Numbered from the stretch's first letter, positions 1-6,813 are shown. The stretch: 11,467 nucleotides of DNA from CADAWZ01 sp045114665 (GCA_045114665.1 JBGUKW010000276.1:1-11467); one strand, 5' to 3'. Notes: a model not told the origin generated them from the sequence alone. A program made the numbers and translations.

Positions 1-1579
1 TGGAAATGGAAATATATTTACTGACAAAATTAAAATTTCCAGCATAGACAATTCCAAAAGATGTTTTTGCAGATATTCCAAGACCAAGTGATGTTGTGAA
101 ATCTGAAACTTCTTCAAATTTTATGTCGTTCTTTTCTGCATATCGAGTAACAGCTTCAGCCAAAGGGTGCGAACTCTTTTTTTCCAAAGAATAGGCAAGT
201 GAAATCAATTCATTTTCACTCGACAAATCAGAAGGGCAGATGTCCGTAACTTCTGGCTTTCCATAGGTCAAAGTTCCTGTCTTGTCAAGTGCCATACAAT
301 TTATATTTGCAGTCATTTCAAGAGCAGAGGCGGTTTTAAAAAGAATCCCATTTTTTGCCCCTACTCCACTTCCTGTCATAATAGAAACAGGAACAGCAAG
401 CCCCAATGCACAAGGGCAACTTATCACAAGAACAGAAACGGCTCTTGCAAGCGAAAAACTAATTGTTTGACCAACAAAAATCCAAATTAAAAAAGTAATC
501 AAAGAAATAGTCATAACGACTGGTACAAATACACCAGCTACAACATCTGCTATCCTTTGGGAAGGTGCTTTTGTAGTCGCAGAATCAGAAACTAATTTTA
601 TGATCTGAGCAAGTGCTGTATCTTCACCAACTTTTAACGCCTTACATTTTACAAATCCAGAATGTAAAATAGAGCCTGCATATACAAGATCTCGTTCTTT
701 TTTATCTGAAGGAATACTTTCACCAGTAAGTGAAGATTCATCAACAGAGCAAAAGCCCTCAATAATCACACCATCAACAGGAATTGCTTTTCCGTCTCTC
801 ACCACAAAAACATCATCTTTTTTAACTTCTTCAACAGGTACTTCAATTTCTTTCTCATCTCTCAACAAAAAGGCCGTTTTGGGAGCTAAATTTATCAAAT
901 TGAAAAGAGCATTTTGTGTCTTTCCTTTTGAAATAGATTCAAGCAATCTTCCAAATGTTATAAGTGTCAAAATCATCGCAGAAGATTCAAAATACATATC
1001 TTTTAAATAGCTTTTTCCTGAAACAAAATCACCAACAATGACAGAATCTGTCATTAAATAAAGTGAAGAACAACTGTATAGATAAGAAGCCAAAGAGCCA
1101 ATAGCTACAAGTGTATTCATATTTGGACTTAAATGCCAAAGCCCATTGAATCCGTCTGTAAAAAATTTTCTATTTATAAAAATAATTATTGTTGCAAGTA
1201 AAAGCTGAAAAATAGCCTGCATTAGAAAATTATTTTCCAAAATAAAAAGAGGCATAGAGAACATCATATGCCCTGTCGATATGTAAAAAAGAATAATAAG
1301 CAAAATAGAAGAATATATCAATCTATTTTTTAGATTGACAAAATCTGTATCCAACACATCTTTTTTATCTTCTTTTTTGCTATTTTCAAACTTAAGGGAA
1401 TAACCTGCTTTTTCAACGGCTTTTTTTATATCATCGTCCGAATAATTTCCCTCAACAGACATTGAATTTGTCAAAAAACTAACTGAACAAAAAGTAACAC
1501 CTTTTACTTTTGATACAGCTTTTTCAACTCTTGATGAACAAGCTGAGCAAGTCATTCCCAAAACAGAGTATTTTTTCAT
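1..1579 (-). CDS. copA: Copper-translocating P1B-type ATPase, partial (C-terminus off the left edge)
   Basis: Membrane pump that uses ATP to export copper, probably Cu(I), from the cytoplasm. I translated the minus strand from the ATG at 1577-1579: 526 codons stay open to the window edge, about 70% of a usual CopA. Visible in order: one N-terminal heavy-metal (HMA) domain with GMTCSAC (Cys11, Cys14); hydrophobic membrane segments from about residue 85; an actuator domain with TGES at 285-288; the transmembrane metal motif SCPCALG (Cys388-Pro-Cys390) that marks the Cu/Ag class; the phosphorylation motif DKTGT with Asp432; and the nucleotide-domain SHP motif (His471-Pro472). The ATP-hinge GDGxND and the last two helices lie outside. 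AGGAAAAGGA stands just before the ATG. Only one HMA domain is present, and no copper regulator (CopY/CsoR) or copper chaperone gene is visible nearby. Copper rather than silver is inferred from the family. Confidence 0.95.
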   Translation of the reverse strand, partial: MKKYSVLGMTCSACSSRVEKAVSKVKGVTFCSVSFLTNSMSVEGNYSDDDIKKAVEKAGYSLKFENSKKEDKKDVLDTDFVNLKNRLIYSSILLIILFYISTGHMMFSMPLFILENNFLMQAIFQLLLATIIIFINRKFFTDGFNGLWHLSPNMNTLVAIGSLASYLYSCSSLYLMTDSVIVGDFVSGKSYLKDMYFESSAMILTLITFGRLLESISKGKTQNALFNLINLAPKTAFLLRDEKEIEVPVEEVKKDDVFVVRDGKAIPVDGVIIEGFCSVDESSLTGESIPSDKKERDLVYAGSILHSGFVKCKALKVGEDTALAQIIKLVSDSATTKAPSQRIADVVAGVFVPVVMTISLITFLIWIFVGQTISFSLARAVSVLVISCPCALGLAVPVSIMTGSGVGAKNGILFKTASALEMTANINCMALDKTGTLTYGKPEVTDICPSDLSSENELISLAYSLEKKSSHPLAEAVTRYAEKNDIKFEEVSDFTTSLGLGISAKTSFGIVYAGNFNFVSKYISIS

Positions 1580-1781
1580 AAATTCCTTTTCCTAATAAAC
1601 ACCTTTTGCTAGTTAATTGATATTTTTAAAATCTATCAAGAAAGCCTATATTTAGCCTCACAATGACAAAATGGCAGTATATAGGCATATATTGAATGTT
1701 TTTCAGCAACTTTTTATTTATTTTTTTTAAATTAGCTAGCAGAATGGGTTAATTCACTGGATTCTTTTTCACTTTCTAATT
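1580..1781 (-). promoter_or_regulatory. copA upstream region with dyad sequences
   Basis: These 202 bases between the lyase stop codon and the copA start hold no gene. On the minus strand there is a 23-base dyad, TTGATA/TATCAA (1617-1622 and 1634-1639), about 40 bases before the copA ATG, where an operator or promoter would be expected. A wider inverted pair lies at 1608-1618 and 1730-1740. I see no consensus CopY box and no clear U-tailed terminator after the lyase gene, so read-through into copA is possible. Assigning a regulator would be guesswork. Confidence 0.3.
1608..1740. repeat. Spaced inverted repeat GCTAGYTAATT
   Basis: GCTAGTTAATT (1608-1618) and the reverse complement of AATTAGCTAGC (1730-1740) match at 10 of 11 positions, with 111 bases between them. 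The pair nearly spans the intergenic region. It could be paired regulator sites, the ends of a small degenerate element, or chance in AT-rich DNA. Confidence 0.35.
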
Positions 1782-2942
1782 CTATTCCATTGCTTTAATC
1801 GCCTCAACCAAGCGATTTACTCCGTCCTCAACATTCTTTCTCGATGTTGCCAAATTCATTCTGAGAAAATCAGTCCCCATTTTGCCATAAATATGACCAG
1901 CTGAAACAAAAAGACCTGTTTTTTCTCTTATTCTGTCTGACAAATCTTTTTTATCTCCCTTTAATGCTGAACAATCGATCCAAAGAAGATATGTTGCTTC
2001 TGACTGATGAGCTTTTATATGTGGAATCTCTTTTGCTATCCTTTCACAGACATATTTTTTATTTTCACAGACATATTTTCTCAACTGATCAAGCCATTCA
2101 TCACCATTGTTAAATGCCTCTATTGCAGAAATTGTGGCAAAAATATTTGGTTCTGCAACTTCATCAGTATTTAATGCTCTCCAAACTTTATGCCTCAAAA
2201 CTGGATTTGGAACAAATGCTGCTGCTGTCATTATTCCTGCAATATTAAATGCCTTTGTTGGTGCAATACAATTTACAGAAATATCTCTACAAGTATCAGA
2301 GACAGAGGCAAAAGGTATGTATAATTTTTCAGGGCAAGTGAGATCACAATGAATTTCATCAGAAACAACAATTACCCCATATTTTTTACACAATTCCCCT
2401 ATTTTTTGGAGTTCTTCTTTTGACCAAATATTCCCAGTCGGATTTTGGGGGTTACAAAGAATCATCATAGATGTTTGAGGATTAGAAAGATCTTTCTCAA
2501 GTCTTTCAAAATCTATTGAATAAATATTATTTTCATATCTCAATGGACTTTCTAAGACATTGCGACCATTATTTACTATCGAATTGAAAAATATATTATA
2601 TACAGGAGTTTGAAGCAGAATATTTTCAGCAGGAGTAGTCAATTTTCTGACAACACTTGAAACAATAGCAACAACACTTGTTGAAAACATCAACCAATCT
2701 TTGTGAATTGTAAAATTATGACGACGCTTCCACCAAGAAATATAGGCATTATACCATTCTTCAGGCAAAACAGGATAACCATAAATAGCTTCATCAGCAC
2801 GCTTTTTTATCGCTTCTGTGATCTGTGGAATTACCTTAAAATCCATGTCTGCAACCCACATTGGTAATTCATTTTCTTTTACATCCCATTTTACGGAATC
2901 AGTATTTCGCCTATTTACAGGTGTATCAAAATCGTAAATCAT
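1782..2942 (-). CDS. patB: MalY/PatB-type PLP-dependent cystathionine beta-lyase / C-S lyase
   Basis: Fold-type I PLP enzyme of the MalY/PatB family. Members cleave C-S bonds of cystathionine or cysteine conjugates, giving pyruvate, ammonia and a thiol (in oral species often H2S from cysteine). I start at the ATG at 2940-2942, giving 386 aa. The frame is open to a TTG at 2952-2954, but that codon overlaps the GGGGGAA ribosome-binding site, and the N-terminus MIYDFDTPVNRR matches the family start. Motifs, numbered from this start: PMWVADMDF near 27-35, NPQNPTG at 164-170, SDEIHCDL at 194-201 with the PLP-ring Asp195, and PTKAFNIAG with Schiff-base Lys230. Length is normal and no key residue is missing. 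Cytoplasmic, with no signal peptide. It lies downstream of the ECF S gene on the same strand, across a terminator. The substrate cannot be read from sequence; aminotransferase-like annotations are common for this family. Confidence 0.9.
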   Translation of the reverse strand: MIYDFDTPVNRRNTDSVKWDVKENELPMWVADMDFKVIPQITEAIKKRADEAIYGYPVLPEEWYNAYISWWKRRHNFTIHKDWLMFSTSVVAIVSSVVRKLTTPAENILLQTPVYNIFFNSIVNNGRNVLESPLRYENNIYSIDFERLEKDLSNPQTSMMILCNPQNPTGNIWSKEELQKIGELCKKYGVIVVSDEIHCDLTCPEKLYIPFASVSDTCRDISVNCIAPTKAFNIAGIMTAAAFVPNPVLRHKVWRALNTDEVAEPNIFATISAIEAFNNGDEWLDQLRKYVCENKKYVCERIAKEIPHIKAHQSEATYLLWIDCSALKGDKKDLSDRIREKTGLFVSAGHIYGKMGTDFLRMNLATSRKNVEDGVNRLVEAIKAME

Positions 2943-2954
2943 AAATTCCCCCAA
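2943..2954 (-). promoter_or_regulatory. Ribosome-binding site that fixes the lyase start
   Basis: The minus strand reads TTGGGGGAATTT immediately before the ATG at 2942. The G-rich GGGGGAA, about five bases upstream, is a good Shine-Dalgarno site for that ATG and rules out the in-frame TTG inside it as the start. Confidence 0.7.
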
Positions 2955-2963
2955 AAAATTAGA

Positions 2964-2999
2964 AAAACTCTAAAGATATAATTTATTCTTTAGAGTTTT
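2964..2999 (-). terminator. Rho-independent terminator after the ECF S gene
   Basis: A perfect 13-base-pair stem, AAAACTCTAAAGA (2964-2976) with TCTTTAGAGTTTT (2987-2999), encloses a 10-base AT loop. Read on the minus strand it is followed by TTTTTCTAATTTTTT. It begins 16 bases after the S gene stop and ends just before the lyase ribosome-binding site, so the lyase needs read-through or a promoter within this short gap. Confidence 0.8.
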
Positions 3000-3015
3000 A
3001 GCTTCTTTTTACCTG

Positions 3016-3519
3016 CTAATTTTTCAACAAATCTTTAGGCATTATGATTGATTTTAACATTACTGCCAAAATAATACAAACCACGCCTTGAATAATATTA
3101 GGCAATAAAACACTTATTGCAGTTCCAATACCAAAACAAAAATATTCAAAAATAAAATATCCTAAAACCATAACAAAAGCACCTGCAGAAGAACTTAATA
3201 TAATGGCAATAATATTTTTATTTTTAAATAAATAGAATAATGTCCCAACGACAAATCCTTCTAAAAATTTTATTATAAGTGTAGCAATCACAAAATTACT
3301 ACTTCCACCAATTAAATCAGCTATTGCAGAACCAACCCCGCCTATAATGCCTCCATTTAAACCTCCCAATAAAAAAGAGGCTATAAAAATAACTACATCT
3401 CCTAAATTTATGTTTCCACCAGTTGGAGTAGGAATCCTTACAATTAATGTTAATGTTGCAGTTAATGCAACTAACACAGCCATTTTTGTCAGTTTTTTTA
3501 TATTTTCGTTATTTTTCAT
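3016..3519 (-). CDS. ECF transporter S component (substrate-binding membrane protein)
   Basis: Small integral membrane protein, 167 aa from the ATG at 3517-3519, with about six hydrophobic segments after a basic N-terminus (MKNNENIKKLTKM). The block IPTPTGGNINLGDV, then GGLNGGIIGGVGSAIADLIGG, is typical of the riboflavin/hydroxymethylpyrimidine-type S-component superfamily of energy-coupling-factor vitamin importers. Such proteins bind the vitamin and dock on a shared EcfA-A'-T energising module; no ATPase or T gene is nearby, as in group II ECF systems. The substrate is not readable. The adjacent PLP enzyme makes a B6 vitamer an idea, no more. I chose ATG 3519 over the upstream in-frame TTG at 3537, because the TTG lies within the promoter (just upstream of its -10 box). 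No Shine-Dalgarno precedes this ATG, and the promoter places the transcript start on it. Confidence 0.8.
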   Translation of the reverse strand: MKNNENIKKLTKMAVLVALTATLTLIVRIPTPTGGNINLGDVVIFIASFLLGGLNGGIIGGVGSAIADLIGGSSNFVIATLIIKFLEGFVVGTLFYLFKNKNIIAIILSSSAGAFVMVLGYFIFEYFCFGIGTAISVLLPNIIQGVVCIILAVMLKSIIMPKDLLKN

Positions 3520-3525
3520 GACAAT

Positions 3526-3554
3526 ATTATAACACAATATTTTTTAAATGACAA
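3526..3554 (-). promoter_or_regulatory. Sigma-70 type promoter of the ECF S gene
   Basis: On the minus strand TTGTCA (3549-3554) and a perfect TATAAT (3526-3531) are separated by exactly 17 bases. The usual start, seven bases past the -10 box, is base 3519, the A of the ATG. The promoter faces away from the lipoprotein gene. Confidence 0.75.
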
Positions 3555-3567
3555 ATATTTTATTTTT

Positions 3568-3642
3568 AACAATATTTTAGTATAAAAGGAAATTTTTATA
3601 AAAGTAAAAATAATATAATTGATACTAAAATAAATAATTGTT
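3568..3642. repeat. Inverted repeat enclosing the lipoprotein promoter region
   Basis: TATTTTAGTAT (3573-3583) and ATACTAAAATA (3622-3632) are perfect 11-base inverted copies. The arms extend outward as AACAAT (3568-3573) and ATTGTT (3637-3642), with five extra bases in the right arm. The 38-base centre contains the TATAAT at 3614-3619. The arms sit where a repressor or looping protein could bind, in the region between two divergent genes. Function is unknown. Confidence 0.55.
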
Positions 3643-3647
3643 AGGAG
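3614..3647 (+). promoter_or_regulatory. Lipoprotein -10 box and ribosome-binding site
   Basis: TATAAT at 3614-3619 is a full-consensus -10 box, but at the proper distance only weak AT-rich sequence stands in for a -35 box, which suggests a weak or activator-dependent promoter. AGGAG at 3643-3647, seven bases before the ATG at 3655, is a strong ribosome-binding site and confirms the start. Confidence 0.5.
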
Positions 3648-3654
3648 ATATAAC

Positions 3655-5175
3655 ATGAGAGCAAAGAAATTTTTACTTTTTGCACTTTGCCTTTTTATCC
3701 TCGGCACATTTATTTCTGCATGTGGTGGAGATGGCAAAACAATACCCTCTGATAATTCCACATTTTACTATTTGTTAGCCCAACAAAATTCTAACAACAA
3801 TCAAAACAATAACGAACCCCAAGAAGATCCAACTTTACCAACTCTTGAAGTAAATCCAACAGAAGTAAATTTAATTATTGAAGAAGAAGCAACTGTAACT
3901 GTTACACTTGAAGGAGAAGATGTTACAGAAGATGTTACCTATACTGTTGATGAAGAATCTATTGCAACTGCTGAAAAGGGAGTAGTAAAAGCAAAATACA
4001 AAGGAGGAACTGCAAATGTTACAGTTTCACTTGAAGGTGCAAATAGTGCTGTTTTCAAAGTAAATGTTACAGATGATTCTACACCTATAACATTAAATGA
4101 CGATGTACTCGATAAACTTCATGAACTTGAAATAATTACAAAAAGCTCTGCAAATAAAAAAGAACTTACAGAAGCAAATATCCCTGCTATTTTTACTTAT
4201 GAAGGAACAAAATACAAAATAACAAGCATAGCAGAAAAAATCTTTAAGGAATGTACATTACTTAAAACAGTAACAATTCCTGACAGTGTTACAACTATCG
4301 AAACAGGTGCTTTTGACACTTGTAGTTCTCTTGAAAATGTAACTATTGGAAATAGTGTTGAAAATATTGAAGATGGTGCTTTTCACACATGTAGTTCATT
4401 GAAAGAAATCATTATTCCTGACAGTGTTACATCTATTGGAAATGCTATTTTGGGTTTGTGTAATTCTCTTGAAAGATTAACTATTGGAAAGAATGTTAAA
4501 ACTATTGGAAATGGTGCTTTTAGTGGTTGTAGCTTATTAAAAGAAATAGTTATTCCTGACAGTGTTACGACTATTGGAAGTGGAGCTTTTAGTAGTTCTC
4601 TTGAAACAGTAATTATTGGAAATGGACTTACTGAAATAGCAAGCGGGTTATTTTCTGGGCTTACTAAATTAACAAAATTAACTATTGGAAAGAATGTTAA
4701 AACTATTAGAAGCGGAGCTTTTAGTGGTTGTAGCTTATTAAAAGAAATAGTTATTCCTGACAGTGTTACGACTATTGGAAGTGGAGCTTTTGATGGTTGT
4801 AAAGCTCTTGAAACAGTAATTATTGGAGATGGACTTACTGAAATAGCAAACGGGTTATTTTCTGGGCTTACTAATTTAAAAACAGTAACTATTGGAAAGA
4901 ATGTTAAAACTATTGGAATCGGTGCTTTTAAAAATTGTAATTCTCTTGAAACAGTAAATATTGGAAAGAATGTTAAAACTATTGACTCTGGTGCTTTTTC
5001 TGGTTGTACAAATTCTAATTTGACTATTGCAATTCCTGATGATGTAACTACTATTGGAACAAATGCTTTTGAAAATGTTGAAAAAATAACTTATACAAGC
5101 AAAATGAAAGCAGACAAAACAGACTATCCTTGGGGAGCTAAAAATGTAAACGGAGTGTATTTCTTCCATATATAA
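3655..5175 (+). CDS. Surface lipoprotein with Ig-like domain and BspA-type leucine-rich repeats
   Basis: Predicted lipoprotein of 506 aa. Residues 1-22 are a signal peptide (basic RAKK, then a hydrophobic core) ending in the lipobox ISAC with acylated Cys23. An Asn/Gln-rich linker (about 45-60) leads to an Ig-like Big_2-type domain (about 64-140, with VTYTVDEESIATAEKG). After a spacer come about 12 LRR_5/BspA repeats of roughly 23 residues (about 205-475), consensus IPDSVTTIGSGAFSGC. Proteins of this class, such as Tannerella BspA and Treponema LrrA, are surface-exposed and bind host matrix proteins or other bacteria; a similar adhesive role here is inferred. The tail reads DYPWGAKNVNGVYFFHI. 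Start is fixed by AGGAG seven bases upstream. Oddities: near-identical repeat blocks at DNA level, and a second PWGAK coding tail in frame after the stop. It is transcribed alone, divergent from the S gene and convergent with the MATE gene. Confidence 0.9.
   Translation: MRAKKFLLFALCLFILGTFISACGGDGKTIPSDNSTFYYLLAQQNSNNNQNNNEPQEDPTLPTLEVNPTEVNLIIEEEATVTVTLEGEDVTEDVTYTVDEESIATAEKGVVKAKYKGGTANVTVSLEGANSAVFKVNVTDDSTPITLNDDVLDKLHELEIITKSSANKKELTEANIPAIFTYEGTKYKITSIAEKIFKECTLLKTVTIPDSVTTIETGAFDTCSSLENVTIGNSVENIEDGAFHTCSSLKEIIIPDSVTSIGNAILGLCNSLERLTIGKNVKTIGNGAFSGCSLLKEIVIPDSVTTIGSGAFSSSLETVIIGNGLTEIASGLFSGLTKLTKLTIGKNVKTIRSGAFSGCSLLKEIVIPDSVTTIGSGAFDGCKALETVIIGDGLTEIANGLFSGLTNLKTVTIGKNVKTIGIGAFKNCNSLETVNIGKNVKTIDSGAFSGCTNSNLTIAIPDDVTTIGTNAFENVEKITYTSKMKADKTDYPWGAKNVNGVYFFHI
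4483..4890 (+). repeat. Recent tandem duplication of a three-LRR block
   Basis: Two adjacent blocks, 4483-4683 (201 bases) and 4684-4890 (207 bases), each encode three leucine-rich repeats in the same order: GKNVKTI, then IPDSVTTI, then GLTEIA. They share an exact 75-base stretch (4516-4590 and 4717-4791). The six-base length difference lies in the codons after GSGAF (SSS against DGCKA). The block-start sequence ATTGGAAAGAATGTTAAAAC recurs at 4891 and 4960, so further single-unit copying followed. Identity at synonymous sites shows the duplication is recent. Confidence 0.85.
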
Positions 5176-5238
5176 ATTACAGCAACAGGTTCACCTTGGG
5201 GAGCTAAAAAAGTAAACGGAGTAGTAGTACAGCAGTAA
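5176..5238 (+). pseudogene. In-frame relic of a second lipoprotein C-terminal tail
   Basis: Directly after the TAA at 5173-5175 the same frame stays open for 20 codons (ITATGSPWGAKKVNGVVVQQ) to a second TAA at 5236-5238. Bases 5194-5222 match 5128-5156 at 28 of 29 positions, an offset of exactly 22 codons. This is either an alternative end displaced by insertion or recombination of a new tail, or a short duplication. It would be translated only by stop-codon read-through, for which I see no evidence. Confidence 0.65.
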
Positions 5239-5245
5239 AAAAGGA

Positions 5246-5287
5246 CAAAAAAACAGCTTGTGAAAAATTTCACAGGCTGTTTTTTTA
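5246..5287. terminator. Bidirectional terminator between the lipoprotein and MATE genes
   Basis: A 13-base-pair hairpin at 5253-5280, ACAGCTTGTGAAA with TTTCACAGGCTGT (one T-G pair), has a run of A on its left and a run of T on its right. It therefore forms a U-tailed terminator in both directions and serves both convergent genes. The MATE stop codon lies within its right T-run. Confidence 0.85.
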
Positions 5288-6790
5288 TGCTTGTACCTCG
5301 TATTTTTTCAGCCAAGATTTTTCATCTTTTAGACGATATAAGAAAAGAATGCCACGAACGCATAATTCAATCGTCATTGCTATCCAAACGCCCTTTATTC
5401 CATATTTACCAACCCAAAGAAGTGAAAGTGTTATTCTAACTCCCCACATTCCTGCAAAATTGAATATACTTGGAATAAGTGTGTCTTTTGCTCCCCTCAA
5501 AGCTCCTGCACAGACGATAGAAGCTCCAAAAAGTGGCTCTGCCCACATCTCTATTCGCAAGATCTCTGTTCCAACTCTTTGAACTTCCAAATCAGGACTA
5601 AATAATGCAAATATAAAGGGAGCAGTTATATACATAATCACAGCACACAAAGTCATTATTCCCATTCCCATAAAAACAGCTGACCAAGCAAATTGTTTTG
5701 CAAGTTCTATTTTCTTTGCTCCCAAACTCTGACCAACCAAAGCAGTTGCAGAAGCAGAAACACCATATCCTGGCATATAACAAAGTGCCTCAGCAGTTAC
5801 TGCAAAAGCATTTGCAACAAGTGCAACAGCCCCCAATGGAGCAATAATTGCAGTAGTAAAAATAATAGCTATAGACATAACTGTCGTTTCAAGACCCATT
5901 GGAAGTGAAATGACAAGAGCAGTTTTTACATCTTCTTTGTTTATATTAAAAAAAGATTTGATATTTACAAAATTGAAAAAAAGCCAAAAATTCAGCCAAC
6001 CATTTTTAAATTTTACATTAGAAGCCAATTTAAGACCATTATCTAAATCTTCTTTTGAAGGTTTCCAAGATTTTTTTAAACTTAAATATGGAGAACGCAA
6101 TGCAAAATATACTAAAAAAATACATACAACAAATTCTGCCACAGCTGTGCCAAGTGCTGCTCCTGCAACTCCCCAACCACAAGCCTTAAAAGAAAAACCT
6201 AAAAAATTTATTTCTTTAAAAATAAAAAATAGATTAAAAACAACATTCAGAACACATATTAAGGCATTAAAAACACTCGGAACTTTCATATTGCCCGTAC
6301 TCTGTAACATATTACATGAAAGATCATTTAACTGCACAATAGGAATAGAAAGACAAAAAATCAAAAAATAAATAGAGGCCTCTTGCCAAAGTTCCTGCCC
6401 TCCCCCAAGCCATTTTGGCAAATGAGGAGATATTACAGCCCCTATTGTCGCAAAAACACAAGATACTGCAAGTACAACAATCAAAGATTCACGAAATAGA
6501 GTTTTTGATTTAACTTTGTCATTTGCTCCAACAGCTTGGGCAACTTGGACAGAAAATCCAGAAGAGCAAGCTCGGCACAATCCATATAAAAACCAAGTGG
6601 AAGTAGCAACTAAACCTATTGCTCCTGCTGATTTTACCCCCAAACTTCCAACCATTATTGCATCAATATATTCCATTACGATATATGTAAGTTGTGCCAA
6701 AATAGAAGGAGTACTTAGATTCCAAACAAGTTTATATATTTCACCTTTTGTGAAAGGTTCTTTTCTGTTAATAGTTTCTGATAAATCCAT
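5285..6790 (-). CDS. MATE-family multidrug efflux transporter with an enlarged central loop
   Basis: Inner-membrane antiporter of the MATE family (NorM/DinF-like), 501 aa, predicted to export drugs or metabolites using an Na+ or H+ gradient. The two six-helix halves are recognisable. The first begins near residue 20 (KLVWNLSTPSILAQL, then EYIDAIMVGSLG) and the second near 290 (TALVISLPMGLETTVMS). Family blocks include GANDKVKS (88-95), LQSTGNMKVPSVFN (162-175), LVGQSLGAKK (351-360) and GALRGAKDTLIPS (429-441). Members usually have about 450-460 residues. The excess lies between the halves, about residues 250-288, bracketed by SKEDL and NKEDV. The start ATG at 6788-6790 has GAGGG seven bases or so upstream, and the N-terminus is a plausible cytosolic tail. 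It stands alone, convergent with the lipoprotein and divergent from nifJ. The substrate is unknown. Confidence 0.92.
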   Translation of the reverse strand: MDLSETINRKEPFTKGEIYKLVWNLSTPSILAQLTYIVMEYIDAIMVGSLGVKSAGAIGLVATSTWFLYGLCRACSSGFSVQVAQAVGANDKVKSKTLFRESLIVVLAVSCVFATIGAVISPHLPKWLGGGQELWQEASIYFLIFCLSIPIVQLNDLSCNMLQSTGNMKVPSVFNALICVLNVVFNLFFIFKEINFLGFSFKACGWGVAGAALGTAVAEFVVCIFLVYFALRSPYLSLKKSWKPSKEDLDNGLKLASNVKFKNGWLNFWLFFNFVNIKSFFNINKEDVKTALVISLPMGLETTVMSIAIIFTTAIIAPLGAVALVANAFAVTAEALCYMPGYGVSASATALVGQSLGAKKIELAKQFAWSAVFMGMGIMTLCAVIMYITAPFIFALFSPDLEVQRVGTEILRIEMWAEPLFGASIVCAGALRGAKDTLIPSIFNFAGMWGVRITLSLLWVGKYGIKGVWIAMTIELCVRGILFLYRLKDEKSWLKKYEVQA

Positions 6791-6813
6791 TATCTTTCCC
6801 TCTTTATTATTTT

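Noticed and set aside
2042..2079. A 17-base direct repeat at 21-base spacing inside the lyase gene (KYVCEN / KKYVCER).
   Set aside because: The region aligns with the MalY/PatB family pattern (WLD..L..Y...N..YV) without an insertion, so it is not an expansion; the likeness of the two heptads is probably coincidental.
2952..2954. TTG as the start of the lyase gene.
   Set aside because: It overlaps the Shine-Dalgarno sequence of the ATG at 2942, and the family N-terminus begins at that ATG.
3535..3537. TTG as the start of the ECF S gene.
   Set aside because: It lies between the -35 and -10 boxes of the predicted promoter and so should not be in the transcript.
3568..3642. A classic invertible promoter switch for the lipoprotein.
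   Set aside because: The inverted arms are only 11 bases and the enclosed segment 38 bases, far smaller than usual invertible elements, and no recombinase gene is nearby. Kept only as an inverted repeat of unknown role.
4116..5172. A CRISPR array suggested by regularly spaced repeats.
   Set aside because: The repeats are in frame, 69 bases or multiples apart, and encode leucine-rich repeats; spacers are not unique sequence.
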